From NCBI RefSeq assembly GCF_004339665.1, contig NZ_SMMU01000023.1, positions 1 to 61,087 on the forward strand: a DNA stretch of 61,087 nt, given 5' to 3'. This document shows positions 29,011-38,445 of the stretch, piece by piece. Each line of letters opens with the position of its first letter. Positions within the stretch are counted from its first letter, which is position 1. The notes beneath the pieces are model-generated. The model worked only from the letters and a program-made list of their open reading frames with translations. It made no database searches and was not told where the DNA came from. Both the position numbers and the translations under genes were made by a program. Origin of the DNA: Azotobacter chroococcum (lineage in GTDB: Bacteria > Pseudomonadota > Gammaproteobacteria > Pseudomonadales > Pseudomonadaceae).

Positions 29011-29805
29011 GTGGTCGAGGTCGACTACGCGCAACTGCAGGGCTGGCTGGTCAGCTTCTTCTGGCCGTTCTGCCGGATCGGCGCCTTCCTGCTGGCCGCC
29101 CCGCTGCTCGGCCACACCAGCGTCCCCGCGCGCGTGAAGATCGCCCTGGCGGTCCTGCTGAGCGTGCTGCTGGGCCCGAACCTGCCGCCGCTGCCGGCGG
29201 TGCCGCTGTTCTCCTGGCCAGGCCTCGGCATCATGGTCGAACAGATGCTGATCGGCCTGGCCATCGGCATGGTCATGCGCGTCACCCTCGCCGCGACACA
29301 GACGGCCGGCGACATCATCGGCCTGCAGATGGGCCTGGGCTTCGCCACCTTCTTCTCGCCGGACACCGGCACCAACAGCATGGTGCTCTCGCGCCTGCTG
29401 TACATGATCGCGCTGCTGATGTTCCTGGCCTTCGACGGCCATCTGCTGGAACTCGAACTGCTCGCCGGCACCTTCGCCAGCCTGCCGGTCGGCCTGCTGC
29501 GCCTCGATCCGTCGGCCTGGGAGATGCTCGCCCGCTACGGCAGCACCGTCTTCGCCTCGGGCCTGCTGCTGGCCATGCCGCTGGTGGCCGCGCTGCTGAT
29601 CATCAACCTGGCGATGGGCATCCTCAATCGCTCGGCGCCGCAGCTGACGGTGTTCTCGGTGGGCTTCCCGCTGTCGCTGAGCGTCGGCCTGGCGCTGCTG
29701 ACCGTGCTGATGGGCGATCTGGGGGGCTTTCTCGGCGGGCTGTTCCGCAGCGGCCTGGAATTCCTGGCGCAACTGATCGCCGGTCTGGCGGTGCCGGCAG
29801 GCTGA
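29011..29805 (+). CDS. fliR: FliR export-gate protein
   Basis: Gate subunit that completes the FliPQR helical pore. 264 residues, about six membrane segments, with PARVKIALAVLLSVLLGPNLP and GLQMGLGFATFFSPDTGTNSMVLSRLL typical of FliR. GTG start. Last gene of the fliF-fliR run, convergent with flgL; the 38-nt gap is GC-rich and can fold but shows no T-run terminator. Confidence 0.96.
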   Translation: MVEVDYAQLQGWLVSFFWPFCRIGAFLLAAPLLGHTSVPARVKIALAVLLSVLLGPNLPPLPAVPLFSWPGLGIMVEQMLIGLAIGMVMRVTLAATQTAGDIIGLQMGLGFATFFSPDTGTNSMVLSRLLYMIALLMFLAFDGHLLELELLAGTFASLPVGLLRLDPSAWEMLARYGSTVFASGLLLAMPLVAALLIINLAMGILNRSAPQLTVFSVGFPLSLSVGLALLTVLMGDLGGFLGGLFRSGLEFLAQLIAGLAVPAG

Positions 29806-29843
29806 AGCGCGGCGCGAAGGCGCCACGCTCCCGCGCCGCCGCG

Positions 29844-31049
29844 TCAGAGCAGCTTGAACAGCGACAGCTGGTGGATGTCGACGAAGGTCTTCTGCGCCGC
29901 CTGCAGCCCGACCTGGCGCAGGCTGTATTCGGAGATCGCCGCGTTGTAGTCGAGGTCGACCAGATCGGAGAGGGTCTGCTCGTAGTTCAGCGCGCGGTTG
30001 CCGCCCACCGTGTCGAGCACGTCCAGCTCGTTCAGGCGGGCGCCCACCGAGGCGCGGGTGGTCAGCACGTTGTCCAGCGCGTTGTCCAGCTCGCGGCTGG
30101 AGGTGGACAGGGTGTTCTGCAGACGGGCCCGGTCGGCGTCGCTCTGCAGTGGCGTGTTCAGCGCATCGAGCATGTTCTTGAGGGTGCGGAACAGATCGGG
30201 ATCGGCCTCGTCGGCGGCGCTCACGGCGATCGAGTCGCCGTCCGCCGGAGTGCCTTCCAGGGTCAGGCTCAGCCCGTTGACGCTGATGCTCTGCCCGTCC
30301 ACATAGGGCACCGGGGTGGTTCCGCCGTCGGTGCTGTAGGTGGTCGTACCGTCGGCCGCGACCGCGAAGACGAGCGTGAAGCTCGTGCCGAAGCCGGCAT
30401 CGCTGCTGTCCGTCACGCTGGGCCCGGTGAAGGTGACGCTGCCCGCGTTGGCGGCATCGGCCCGGGCCAGGTAGCTGGCAGAACCGTGCACGGTCTGGAA
30501 AATCTGCAGCCCGTTGTCGCCGCTCGCCATCTGCCGCGAGGCGTCCACCTGCTGGGCCACTACGCCCGCGTCGCCCTGATAGCTGACGATGCCGGTGAGC
30601 GCATCCTTGACGAACGGCGGGCTCTTGTCCTGGTAGCCGCCGAACAGGTAGCGCCCGTTGCCGTCGGTGGCATTGGCCTGGCCGAGCAGGGCTTCGTAGA
30701 TGCCGCTGAGTTCGCTGGCCAGGGAGGAGCGGTCGGCGTCGCTGAGCGTGCCGTTGCCGGCCTGGACCAGCAGGGTCTTGGCGCTGGCGATGGCGTCGGC
30801 GACGCTGTCCAGCACGCTCTCCTCCTGGGAGAGGGCATTGCGGGTGCTGATCCGCGCGTCCGCATACTGCTGGTTGACCGCCGCCGACTGGGCGACGCCG
30901 ACCGCCTGCGAGGCGGCCTGGGGATCGTCGGAAGGATTGACCACCCGCTTGCCGCTGGCGATCTGCTGGCCGACCTTGAGGTACTCGCCCTGCTGGCGGA
31001 CCAGCGAGTTCAGGCCCTGCTCGAACATGGTGACGGTGCTGATGCGCAT
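29844..31049 (-). CDS. flgL: FlgL hook-filament junction protein (HAP3)
   Basis: Links hook to filament with FlgK. 401 residues with flagellin-like ends: N-terminal MRISTVTMFEQGLNSLVRQQ and C-terminal NYEQTLSDLVDLDYNAAISEY. The middle is a variable domain with Gly/Thr-rich strands. 19 nt after flgK, hence served by the same sigma28 promoter. Confidence 0.95.
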   Translation of the reverse strand: MRISTVTMFEQGLNSLVRQQGEYLKVGQQIASGKRVVNPSDDPQAASQAVGVAQSAAVNQQYADARISTRNALSQEESVLDSVADAIASAKTLLVQAGNGTLSDADRSSLASELSGIYEALLGQANATDGNGRYLFGGYQDKSPPFVKDALTGIVSYQGDAGVVAQQVDASRQMASGDNGLQIFQTVHGSASYLARADAANAGSVTFTGPSVTDSSDAGFGTSFTLVFAVAADGTTTYSTDGGTTPVPYVDGQSISVNGLSLTLEGTPADGDSIAVSAADEADPDLFRTLKNMLDALNTPLQSDADRARLQNTLSTSSRELDNALDNVLTTRASVGARLNELDVLDTVGGNRALNYEQTLSDLVDLDYNAAISEYSLRQVGLQAAQKTFVDIHQLSLFKLL

Positions 31050-31068
31050 GCTTGCTTGTCCTCCGGGA

Positions 31069-32688
31069 TCAGGCGTCGAGGCCGAGCAGGGTGTCGAGCA
31101 CGGTCGCGCCGACCTCGATGACCTTGGCGCTGGCCTGGTAGTACTGCTGGAAGCGGATCAGGTTGGCCGCCTCCTCGTCCAGGTTGACGCCGGACTCCGA
31201 CAGCTGCAGCGCACGCAACTGCTGGGTCAGGCCCGCCTGGGCCTGGCGGTTGACCTGGACCACGTTGGTGCGGTTGCCGACGTCGCCGACCATCGAGGCA
31301 TAGGCCTGGCTCAGGCTGGCCACGCCGCCGACCAGCGCCTCGTCCTGCAGCGCCTGCAGCGCCAGGGCGTTGCGGTTGTCGCCGCTGCCGGTGCCGCCCT
31401 CGGCCTGGCCGGCGGCGATCAGCGCGGTGTCCTGGATCAGGTTCTCCAGCTGGCCGGCGGCATGGCGGGTCGGCTGGATGAGGAAGCGGTCTCCGTCGGC
31501 CGGCGTGCCGCTGACCGTCACGACCATGCCGCCGAATTCGAGGGTCGTGGCGTCGGCCGCGAAGGTAGTGGTTTCGCCGGTGTCGCGGCGGGTCACGCTG
31601 TAGCCGTCGGTCGCCGAGAACTTCACGTCGTAGTCGCTGGCGGTCAGCCCGCTCAGGTCGTCGGAGAAGCTCGCCTCCAGGTAGGCGGCGCTGTCGTTGT
31701 TGGCGTTGCTGTAGACGGTCGGCGCGCCGATGGAGAAGAAATCCCCTCCGGCGTCGCCATTGAGATCGACGCCCTCGGCGTGCTGGGCGTTGAAGCCCTG
31801 CGCCAGGGACACGGCGAGCTGGCCGAGCTGGTTCTGGGTCTTGTCCAGGGTTTCGCTGCGGAAGGTCATCAGGCCGCCCAGTTCGCCGCCGGTGAAGGTG
31901 GACTCGCTGAACTCGCGCAGGTTGCCGGCGCCGTCGCGATAGCCGACCACGGTCCGCGACGGATCGGCGGAAGATGCCATGGCCTCCAGGGCGAAGCTCC
32001 GGGTGCCGGAAACCAGGGACTGGCCGTTGCCGATGCTGATGTTGTAGGTGCCGCCGTCCTGGATGGTCAGCTCCACGTCGACCATCGTGCTCAGCTCGGC
32101 CACCAGCTGGTCGCGCTGGTCCAGCAGGCTGTTGGGCGCCTCGCCGGTCTTGGCCTTGGCCAGGCTGATCTCGCGGTTGAGCATGGCGATCTGCTCGGCG
32201 GTGTTGTTGATCTGGAAGACCACGTCCTCGATCTGCCCGTTGACGCCCTGCTGCATGTCTTCGAGATAGCCGTCGAAGGCACGGAACTGCGCGCTCAGGG
32301 TATCGGCGGTGCCGATCAGCCCCTGGCGGGCGGCCGGGTCGGAAGGCGCCGAGGCGAGATCCTGCAGGGAGGAAAAGAAGCTCTGCAGCAGAGGGGCCAG
32401 CCCCGCCTCGCTGTCCGCCAGCAGGTTGTCGATCTGGGCGATCTGGGTTTCGTAGGTGTCCAGCGCGCTGGAGTTGCTGGTGGCCTGGTTGAGCTGGGTG
32501 GCGACGAACTGGTTGAACTGGCGCTGCACGCCTTCGACCTGCACGCCGTTGCCCACGCCACTCTCGCCGAGCAGGGTGGTCTGGCGGTTGTAGCCGTCCG
32601 TGTAGACGTTGGTGATGTTGTTGGAGGTGGTGCTCAAGGCCACCTGGGCGGCATTCAGACCGCTGACGCCAATGGAGAAAATGCTCAT
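31069..32688 (-). CDS. flgK: FlgK hook-filament junction protein (HAP1)
   Basis: First junction protein on the hook tip. 539 residues from ATG 32688 (AAGG upstream; a TTG one codon earlier is possible). Ends are diagnostic: MSIFSIGVSGLNAAQVALST with TDGYNRQT at the front and NLIRFQQYYQASAKVIEV at the back. A sigma28 promoter lies 31 nt upstream. Confidence 0.96.
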   Translation of the reverse strand: MSIFSIGVSGLNAAQVALSTTSNNITNVYTDGYNRQTTLLGESGVGNGVQVEGVQRQFNQFVATQLNQATSNSSALDTYETQIAQIDNLLADSEAGLAPLLQSFFSSLQDLASAPSDPAARQGLIGTADTLSAQFRAFDGYLEDMQQGVNGQIEDVVFQINNTAEQIAMLNREISLAKAKTGEAPNSLLDQRDQLVAELSTMVDVELTIQDGGTYNISIGNGQSLVSGTRSFALEAMASSADPSRTVVGYRDGAGNLREFSESTFTGGELGGLMTFRSETLDKTQNQLGQLAVSLAQGFNAQHAEGVDLNGDAGGDFFSIGAPTVYSNANNDSAAYLEASFSDDLSGLTASDYDVKFSATDGYSVTRRDTGETTTFAADATTLEFGGMVVTVSGTPADGDRFLIQPTRHAAGQLENLIQDTALIAAGQAEGGTGSGDNRNALALQALQDEALVGGVASLSQAYASMVGDVGNRTNVVQVNRQAQAGLTQQLRALQLSESGVNLDEEAANLIRFQQYYQASAKVIEVGATVLDTLLGLDA

Positions 32689-32718
32689 CAAACCTTCCCT
32701 TTCGCAGCTTGCCTCAGG

Positions 32719-32745
32719 TTATCGGCAGCGCCGGCCAAGACTTGA
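32719..32745 (-). promoter_or_regulatory. Sigma28 (FliA) promoter for flgKL
   Basis: Reading leftwards, TCAA (32745-32742), a 15-nt spacer and GCCGATAA (32726-32719), a perfect sigma28 -10 with one mismatch in the -35. Lies in the flgJ-flgK gap, 31 nt before the flgK start. The best of four such promoters in the window. Confidence 0.9.
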
Positions 32746-32793
32746 GGCGGTTGTATCCGCCCATGCACGGGCGGCTCCCGGAGCCAACCGCGC

Positions 32794-33759
32794 TCATTCC
32801 CGCGTGTCCGCCGCATCCAGACGGGCGACGGCCTGCGTCTGGCCGAGACTGGCCATCACCGCGATCAGCTTGTCGGCATAGGCCGGGTCGGTGGCGTAGC
32901 CGGCCTGCTGCAGCTCGCGCGCCGCCTGGGCGGCGTCCGGCGCGGCGACCACCCCGGCATAGCGCGGATTGCCGCCGATCAGCCGGGCGTAGTCGGCCAG
33001 GCCGGCCTCCAGTGACGGATAGGCGCGGAAGCGCTCCACCCGCTTCTGCGCCTGGCCGTCGACGTATTCGGTGGTCGGCACGTCGGCCGTCGCCCCGCGC
33101 CACTGGCTGCCGGCCTTGATGCCGAACAGGTTGTGGCTGTCGCCACCGCCGGCCGTGGCGATCTGCCGCCGCCCCCAGCCGGTTTCCAGGGCCGCCTGGG
33201 CGAGGATCAGTTCGGCGGGCACGCCGCTGGCGCGGCTGGCCCGGCGTGCCGGCGCCTGCAGGCGGTCGAGGAAGTCCGTGACATGGGCCGGGCGCTCCAC
33301 CACGCTGCCCAGCGAGGCCGGCGCCTCCGTCGTCCGTTCGGCTGCGCCCGGCGCAGCGGACGGCAGCGCCACGCTGCCGTACAGGGGCCGTGGCGTGGCG
33401 CGCGGAATCCCGGCCAGCAGGTTCTCCTCCCTGGCGCTTTGCGCAGGGTCCGTTGCCGGGGCGGCGCCGCGCAGCTGGCCGGCCAGTTGCTCGGCCAGCC
33501 CCAGGCCATGTCCGGCCAGATGCTGCGCCCACTGCTGGTCGAGCAGCTCGGTGTACAGGCGTGTCTGCGAGCTGTCGAACAGGCCCGACTTCGGGCTGGC
33601 CTCGCGCATGCTTTTCAGCATCGACTGCAGGAACAGCGCCTCGAACTGCTTGCTCGCCTCGCGCAGTGCGGCTGGCGAATCCTCGCGGGCCGTGTGCTTG
33701 AGGCGCTGCAGCCCCTGCAGGTCGAGGGCGAAACGCTCGCCGAGCGCGGCAACGGCCAT
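32794..33759 (-). CDS. flgJ: FlgJ rod cap / peptidoglycan hydrolase
   Basis: Cap for rod assembly that also bores through peptidoglycan. 321 residues: N-terminal rod-binding domain (ASKQFEALFLQSMLKSMREA), a Pro/Ala linker, and a C-terminal glucosaminidase domain (ELILAQAALETGWGRRQI with the catalytic Glu, and SHNLFGIKAGSQWRG). ATG overlaps the flgI stop by one base. A much longer overlapping reading in another frame is a shadow. Confidence 0.96.
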   Translation of the reverse strand: MAVAALGERFALDLQGLQRLKHTAREDSPAALREASKQFEALFLQSMLKSMREASPKSGLFDSSQTRLYTELLDQQWAQHLAGHGLGLAEQLAGQLRGAAPATDPAQSAREENLLAGIPRATPRPLYGSVALPSAAPGAAERTTEAPASLGSVVERPAHVTDFLDRLQAPARRASRASGVPAELILAQAALETGWGRRQIATAGGGDSHNLFGIKAGSQWRGATADVPTTEYVDGQAQKRVERFRAYPSLEAGLADYARLIGGNPRYAGVVAAPDAAQAARELQQAGYATDPAYADKLIAVMASLGQTQAVARLDAADTRE

Positions 33760-34925
33760 CAGATGATCTCCAGTTCGGCGCGCAGGGAGCCGGCGGCCTT
33801 CAGCGCCTCGAGGATCGACATCAGGTCCTGGGGCGTGGCGCCCAGGGCGTTGAGCGCCTTGACCACGTCCATCAGATCGGCGCTGCCCTCGACCAGGTGC
33901 AGGGCGCCGCCCTGCTGCTCGATGGAGATATCGCTGTTCGGCGCCACCACCGTCCTCCCCTCGCTGAAGGGCTCCGGCTGGGACACCCGGTTGTCGGTGT
34001 CGATGACGATCGACAGGTTGCCGTGCGCCACCGCGGCCCGGTGCAGCTTGACCGCACCGTTGAGGACCACGGCGCCGGTGCGCGAGTTGACGATCACCTT
34101 GGGCCGCTCCGACATCGGCGTGACCTGGACGCCCTCCACCCGCGCCATGAAGTTGACCCGCTCGTTCGGCGACGAGGGGCCCTGCAGACGGATCAGGCCG
34201 CCATCCTGGGCGGCGGCCACGGTACGGCCGAACTCGTTGTTGATGGCGAGCACCAGCCGCCGGGCGGTGGCGAAATCGGGATTGCGCAGATAGAGATCGA
34301 GCTCGCCCCTCGGACCGCCGAGCTCGAGCGGCACCTCGCGCTCCACCAGCGCGCCGCGGGCGATCCGCCCGCCGGCCTGCTGGTTGATCTGCACGCTGCT
34401 GCCGTTGGCCTGGGCGCCGACCCCGCCCACCAGCAGGTTGCCCTGGGCCAGGCCGTAGGTTTCGCCGTCCATGCCCTTGAGTGGCGTCATCAGCAGGGTG
34501 CCGCCGCGCAGGCTGCGGGCGTTGCCGATGGAGGACACGACGACGTCGACCTGCTGCCCGGGGCGGGCGAACGGCGGCAGGTTGGCGGTCACCATCACCG
34601 CCGCGACGTTGCGCATCTGCATGTTGCTGCCGGCCGGCACGGTGATGCCGAGCTGCGACAGCATGTTGGTCAGCCCCTGTTCGGTGAATGGCGTCTGGGT
34701 GGTCTGGTCGCCGGTGCCGTCCAGGCCGACCACCAGGCCGTAGCCGACCAGCACGTTGTTGCGCACCCCGGCGAAGTCGGCGATGTCGCGCACCTGCTCG
34801 GCCGGCGCCACGGCCGGAAGCAGCAGGCCGGCGAGACAGAGCAGCAGGCACAGCGCCCGGCATGCCGCCGGGGCGAAGGACGCGGGTCGGGTTCGGGAAA
34901 CGGAATCGGCCATGGCAGGAGGCAT
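33759..34925 (-). CDS. flgI: FlgI P-ring protein
   Basis: Periplasmic P-ring subunit around the rod. 388 residues: Sec signal peptide (hydrophobic CRALCLLLCLAGLLLPAVAPA, cleavage near APA-EQ) then the mature FlgI start VRDIADFAGVRNNVLVGYGL and TQTPFTEQGLTNML. Start codon is coupled to the flgH stop (TGATG); an internal ATG four codons later is equally possible. Confidence 0.96.
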   Translation of the reverse strand: MPPAMADSVSRTRPASFAPAACRALCLLLCLAGLLLPAVAPAEQVRDIADFAGVRNNVLVGYGLVVGLDGTGDQTTQTPFTEQGLTNMLSQLGITVPAGSNMQMRNVAAVMVTANLPPFARPGQQVDVVVSSIGNARSLRGGTLLMTPLKGMDGETYGLAQGNLLVGGVGAQANGSSVQINQQAGGRIARGALVEREVPLELGGPRGELDLYLRNPDFATARRLVLAINNEFGRTVAAAQDGGLIRLQGPSSPNERVNFMARVEGVQVTPMSERPKVIVNSRTGAVVLNGAVKLHRAAVAHGNLSIVIDTDNRVSQPEPFSEGRTVVAPNSDISIEQQGGALHLVEGSADLMDVVKALNALGATPQDLMSILEALKAAGSLRAELEII

Positions 34926-35623
34926 CAGAAGGGGGACACGTTGAGGAAGAAGCGCTGCAGCCAGCCCATGTGCTGGGCCTCGTTGATGTAGCCGTCGCCG
35001 ACGTACTCGATGCGGGCCATGGACACCAGGGTCGAGGACACTGTGTTCTGCACGCTGATGGTGCGCGGGTTGACCAGACCGGAGAAGCGGATGTACTCGG
35101 TCCCCTGGTTGATGGCGATCTGCTTTTCGCCGACCACGCGCAGGTTGCCGTTGGGCATCACCTGCTGCACCGTCACGGTGATGGTGCCGGTGAAGGAGTT
35201 GTTGGCCCGCGATCCGCCGCTGCCGGCGAAGTCGTTGTCGCCCGAGGCGTCGGCGCCGAACTCGCCCACCTTTTCCGGCTTGTCCGAGGTCGTCGAGAAG
35301 CCCACCGCCATGTCCGCGGAGCGGCTGGCATTGGAGGCCGAGTTCTTGCTGGCGCTGACCTGCTCGTTGAGCACGATGGTCAGGATGTCGCCGATCATCC
35401 GCGGCCGGCGGTCCTCGAACAGCGGCTGGTAGATCTGCCCGCCCTGAAAGATGGAACCGTTGGCCTGCCGGGGCGCCACCTGCGGCACCTCCAGCGGCTC
35501 GTCCCTGACCACCGTGGTCCGCGGCAGCTGCGCGCAGCCCGCCGCGGACAGCAGTACGGCCAGCAGCAGCCCGTGACGCAGGCGGAATCCCCAGAAGCTC
35601 GGCACTCGATTATTCCTCGCCAT
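34925..35623 (-). CDS. flgH: FlgH L-ring lipoprotein
   Basis: Outer-membrane L-ring subunit. 232 residues with a lipoprotein signal peptide (lipobox LSAAGC, lipidated Cys near residue 30), then [20 protein letters not shown] and the C-terminal GLVNPRTI region of FlgH. Directly coupled to flgI; 4 nt after flgG. Confidence 0.96.
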   Translation of the reverse strand: MARNNRVPSFWGFRLRHGLLLAVLLSAAGCAQLPRTTVVRDEPLEVPQVAPRQANGSIFQGGQIYQPLFEDRRPRMIGDILTIVLNEQVSASKNSASNASRSADMAVGFSTTSDKPEKVGEFGADASGDNDFAGSGGSRANNSFTGTITVTVQQVMPNGNLRVVGEKQIAINQGTEYIRFSGLVNPRTISVQNTVSSTLVSMARIEYVGDGYINEAQHMGWLQRFFLNVSPF

Positions 35624-35627
35624 GCGC

Positions 35628-36410
35628 TTACAGCTGGGTCAGACGCGCGAGCATCTCGTCCGAGGTTTCCACGGCCTTGCTGTTGATCTCGTAGGCGCGC
35701 TGGGTCTGGATCATGCTGACCATCTCCTCCACCACGTTGACGTTGGAGGTCTCCACGTAGCCCTGGTAGAGGCGGCCGGCGCCGTTGCTGCCCGGGATGT
35801 TCTCGTTGGGCGCGCCCGAGCTGGCGGTTTCCAGATAGAGGTTCTCGCCGATGCTCTGCAGGCCGGCCGGATTGATGAACAGCGCCAGGTTGAGCTGGCC
35901 GACCTGGTTGGGCTGGGCGTTGCCCGGCTGGGTCACCGAGACGATGCCGTCCTGGCTGACGGTCACCGACAGGGCGTTCTCGGGAATGGTGACGCCGCCC
36001 ATCAGCAGGTAGCCGCTGGAGGTGACCATCTGGCCGTTCTCGTCGAGCTGGAAGCTGCCGTCGCGGGTGTAGGCGGTGGTGCCGTCGGGCATCTCGACCT
36101 GGAAGAAGCCCTTGCCGTTGATCGCCAGGTCGTTCGAGTTCTCGGTCCCCTGCAGGTTGCCCTGGCTGTGCAGGCGCTCGGTGGCGACCGGGCGCACGCC
36201 GGTGCCGATCTGCAGGCCGGACGGCAGCTTGGTCTGGGTGGTGTTGTCGGCGCCCGGCTGGCGCAGGTTCTGGTACAAAAGGTCCTCGAATACCGCCCGC
36301 GTGCGCTTGAAGCCGTTGGTCGCGACGTTCGCCAGGTTGTTGGCGATCACGTCCATCTGCACCTGCTGGGACTCGAGGCCGGTCTTGGCCGTCCACAACG
36401 ATCTGATCAT
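35628..36410 (-). CDS. flgG: FlgG distal rod protein
   Basis: Builds the distal rod. 260 residues; N-terminal [33 protein letters not shown]-type rod motif is split here by positions 4-36, and the C-terminus has [20 protein letters not shown]. Both helices form the axial D0 core. 45 nt after flgF. Confidence 0.96.
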   Translation of the reverse strand: MIRSLWTAKTGLESQQVQMDVIANNLANVATNGFKRTRAVFEDLLYQNLRQPGADNTTQTKLPSGLQIGTGVRPVATERLHSQGNLQGTENSNDLAINGKGFFQVEMPDGTTAYTRDGSFQLDENGQMVTSSGYLLMGGVTIPENALSVTVSQDGIVSVTQPGNAQPNQVGQLNLALFINPAGLQSIGENLYLETASSGAPNENIPGSNGAGRLYQGYVETSNVNVVEEMVSMIQTQRAYEINSKAVETSDEMLARLTQL

Positions 36411-36455
36411 CGGTGAATCTTCCTCCGTTCACGGCCGTCGCGACGACCGTGCCTG

Positions 36456-37211
36456 TCAGCCCTGCAGGGACAGCAGGGCGTTGGCGCGCTGGGCGTTGTC
36501 GTCGGCGCTGTCGATGGCCTTCATCTGCATCTCGTAGCGCCGCGCGTTGTCGATCATCGCCACCATGGCTTCGGTGGCGCTGACGTTGCTGCCCTCCAGG
36601 GCTCCGCTGACCAGCCGCGCGGCATCGTCGGCCGCCACTGGCTGGGAGCCACCGGTGCCGTCCGGGGGCGCGCGAAACAGGCCGTCCTCGCCGCGCTCGA
36701 GCCTGGCATCGCCGGCCGACACCAGCTTCAGACGGCCCACGGCGGCGCTGGTGTCGGGATCCTGCCCCTCCTCCACCACGCTGACGGTGCCGTCGGCGCC
36801 GATCGTCACCTCGCTGCCCAGCGGCACCATCAGGGGGCCGCCGTCGCCGATCACCGGATGGCCGGCCACCGTCATCATGCCGTTGCCGTCGATCTGGATA
36901 TCGCCGCGCCGGGTATAGGCTTCGTTACCGTCGGAAGCCTGCACCGCCAGCCAGGCATCGCCGTCGAGCGCCACATCCAGACCGCGCCCGGTGCGGGTGA
37001 CCGGTCCCTGGGTGAGGTCGGCGCCGGAGGTGGCGATCCGCACCGAGGTGCGGGTCGGCAGGCCCTCGCCGTCGACCGTCACGGCCTGCAGTTCCATGAG
37101 CTGGGCGCGAAAGCCCGGCGTCACCGCGTTGGCCAGGTTGTGCGTGACCACCGCCTGCTGGTCGAGGCTCTGCTTGGCGCCGCTCATGGCGGTGAATAGC
37201 ATGCGATCCAT
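36456..37211 (-). CDS. flgF: FlgF proximal rod protein
   Basis: Proximal rod subunit, 251 residues. Starts MDRMLFTAMSGAKQSLDQQA, has NLANAVTPGFRAQ (axial motif) and ends with NVSATEAMVAMIDNARRYEM. Lies between flgE and flgG in the enteric order. Confidence 0.95.
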   Translation of the reverse strand: MDRMLFTAMSGAKQSLDQQAVVTHNLANAVTPGFRAQLMELQAVTVDGEGLPTRTSVRIATSGADLTQGPVTRTGRGLDVALDGDAWLAVQASDGNEAYTRRGDIQIDGNGMMTVAGHPVIGDGGPLMVPLGSEVTIGADGTVSVVEEGQDPDTSAAVGRLKLVSAGDARLERGEDGLFRAPPDGTGGSQPVAADDAARLVSGALEGSNVSATEAMVAMIDNARRYEMQMKAIDSADDNAQRANALLSLQG

Positions 37212-37224
37212 GGATCAGGCTCCG

Positions 37225-38373
37225 TCAGCGGCCGAGGTTGACCGCCTGTTCGAGCACGTCGCTCTGCGTCTTGACCGACTGGGCGTTGGCCTGGAAGTTG
37301 CGCTGGGCGATGATCAGGTTGACCAGCTCCTTGGTCAGGTCGACGTTGGAGGTTTCCACCACGCCGCTTTCGAGCGTCCCGAGCTGACCGGCGCCGGCCA
37401 CTCCCACCAGGGCCTGCCCGGAGGCCGCCGTTTCGATCCAGACGTTGTCGCCCACCGGCTGCAGGCCCTCCGGATTGCGGAAGCTGGCCAGCTGGATCTG
37501 GCCGAGAATCTGGGTCTGCTCGTTCGAATAGTTGCCGACGATGTTGCCGTTCTCGTCCACGCTGAAGCCCACCAGACTGCCGGCGGTGTAGCCGTTCTGG
37601 GTCAGGCTGGACACCTCGAAGTCGTTGCCGAACTGGGTAGTGCCGGCCAGATCCAGCTCGAAGCTGATGTCGGCAGCGCCGTTGGTCAGGGTGAAGCCGA
37701 AATTGCCTGGCGCATAGGCATCGAGCACGCCGCTGGAAGTGAAATTGACGCTCTGTGAGTCTGCCGATACATCTCCGTCAAGGGCGGCATGCACTTCCCA
37801 GGTATTGGTGCCGGTCTTGGTGAAGTACAGGCTCAATTCATGGGCATTGCCCAGCGAGTCGTAGACCGTGGCGGTGTTGGCATAGGAATAGGTGGCCGGG
37901 TCGGTCGCATCGAAGGTCGCCGTCACCGCCTCGGCGCCGGCATCCAGGTTCAGGGTCGCCGCGACCTCGTCCGTGGGGCTGGCCTGCAAGCCATCGGAGG
38001 GGATCTGGATGACGCCGTCGGCGCCCATCAGACGCGCGCCCTGGGCATTCTCCAGATAGCCGTCGGAGGTCAGGGTCAGCTGGCCGTTGCGCGAGTAGAC
38101 CACCTGGCCGCCCTGCTCCAGACGGAAGAACCCCGAACCGCTGATGGCCAGGTCGAGACCGCGGTCGGTGGTTTCCAGGTTGCCGGAGTTGAAGTTTTGC
38201 ACGACATCAGAGACCCGGGTTCCCAGACCGACCTTGGCGCCGGCATAGACGTCGGCGAACTGGGTGGTGGAACTCTTGAAGCCAACGGTCTGCGAGTTGG
38301 CGATGTTGTTGCTCACCACGTTGAGGTTGGTGGAGGCGGCGTTGAGACCACTCAGTGCCTGCGAAAAACCCAT
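37225..38373 (-). CDS. flgE: FlgE hook protein
   Basis: Main hook subunit. 382 residues: axial N-terminus GFSQALSGLNAASTNLNVVS with NNIANSQTVGFKSS, D1/D2 beta domains in the middle, and C-terminal VETSNVDLTKELVNLIIAQR. Length is close to enteric FlgE (about 400). 72 nt after flgD. Confidence 0.96.
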   Translation of the reverse strand: MGFSQALSGLNAASTNLNVVSNNIANSQTVGFKSSTTQFADVYAGAKVGLGTRVSDVVQNFNSGNLETTDRGLDLAISGSGFFRLEQGGQVVYSRNGQLTLTSDGYLENAQGARLMGADGVIQIPSDGLQASPTDEVAATLNLDAGAEAVTATFDATDPATYSYANTATVYDSLGNAHELSLYFTKTGTNTWEVHAALDGDVSADSQSVNFTSSGVLDAYAPGNFGFTLTNGAADISFELDLAGTTQFGNDFEVSSLTQNGYTAGSLVGFSVDENGNIVGNYSNEQTQILGQIQLASFRNPEGLQPVGDNVWIETAASGQALVGVAGAGQLGTLESGVVETSNVDLTKELVNLIIAQRNFQANAQSVKTQSDVLEQAVNLGR

Positions 38374-38445
38374 GTTCTGCTCCGTGAAGGTTGTGACGGC
38401 CGGCCACCCGGCAGAGCGGGTGTCCTGGATCGGCGAAAAATGCTT

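Noticed and set aside
32794-34863. 689-codon minus-strand reading that seems to fuse part of flgI with flgJ
   Set aside because: Only its last 321 codons are FlgJ; the rest is out-of-frame flgI. The TGATG junction shows two separate genes.
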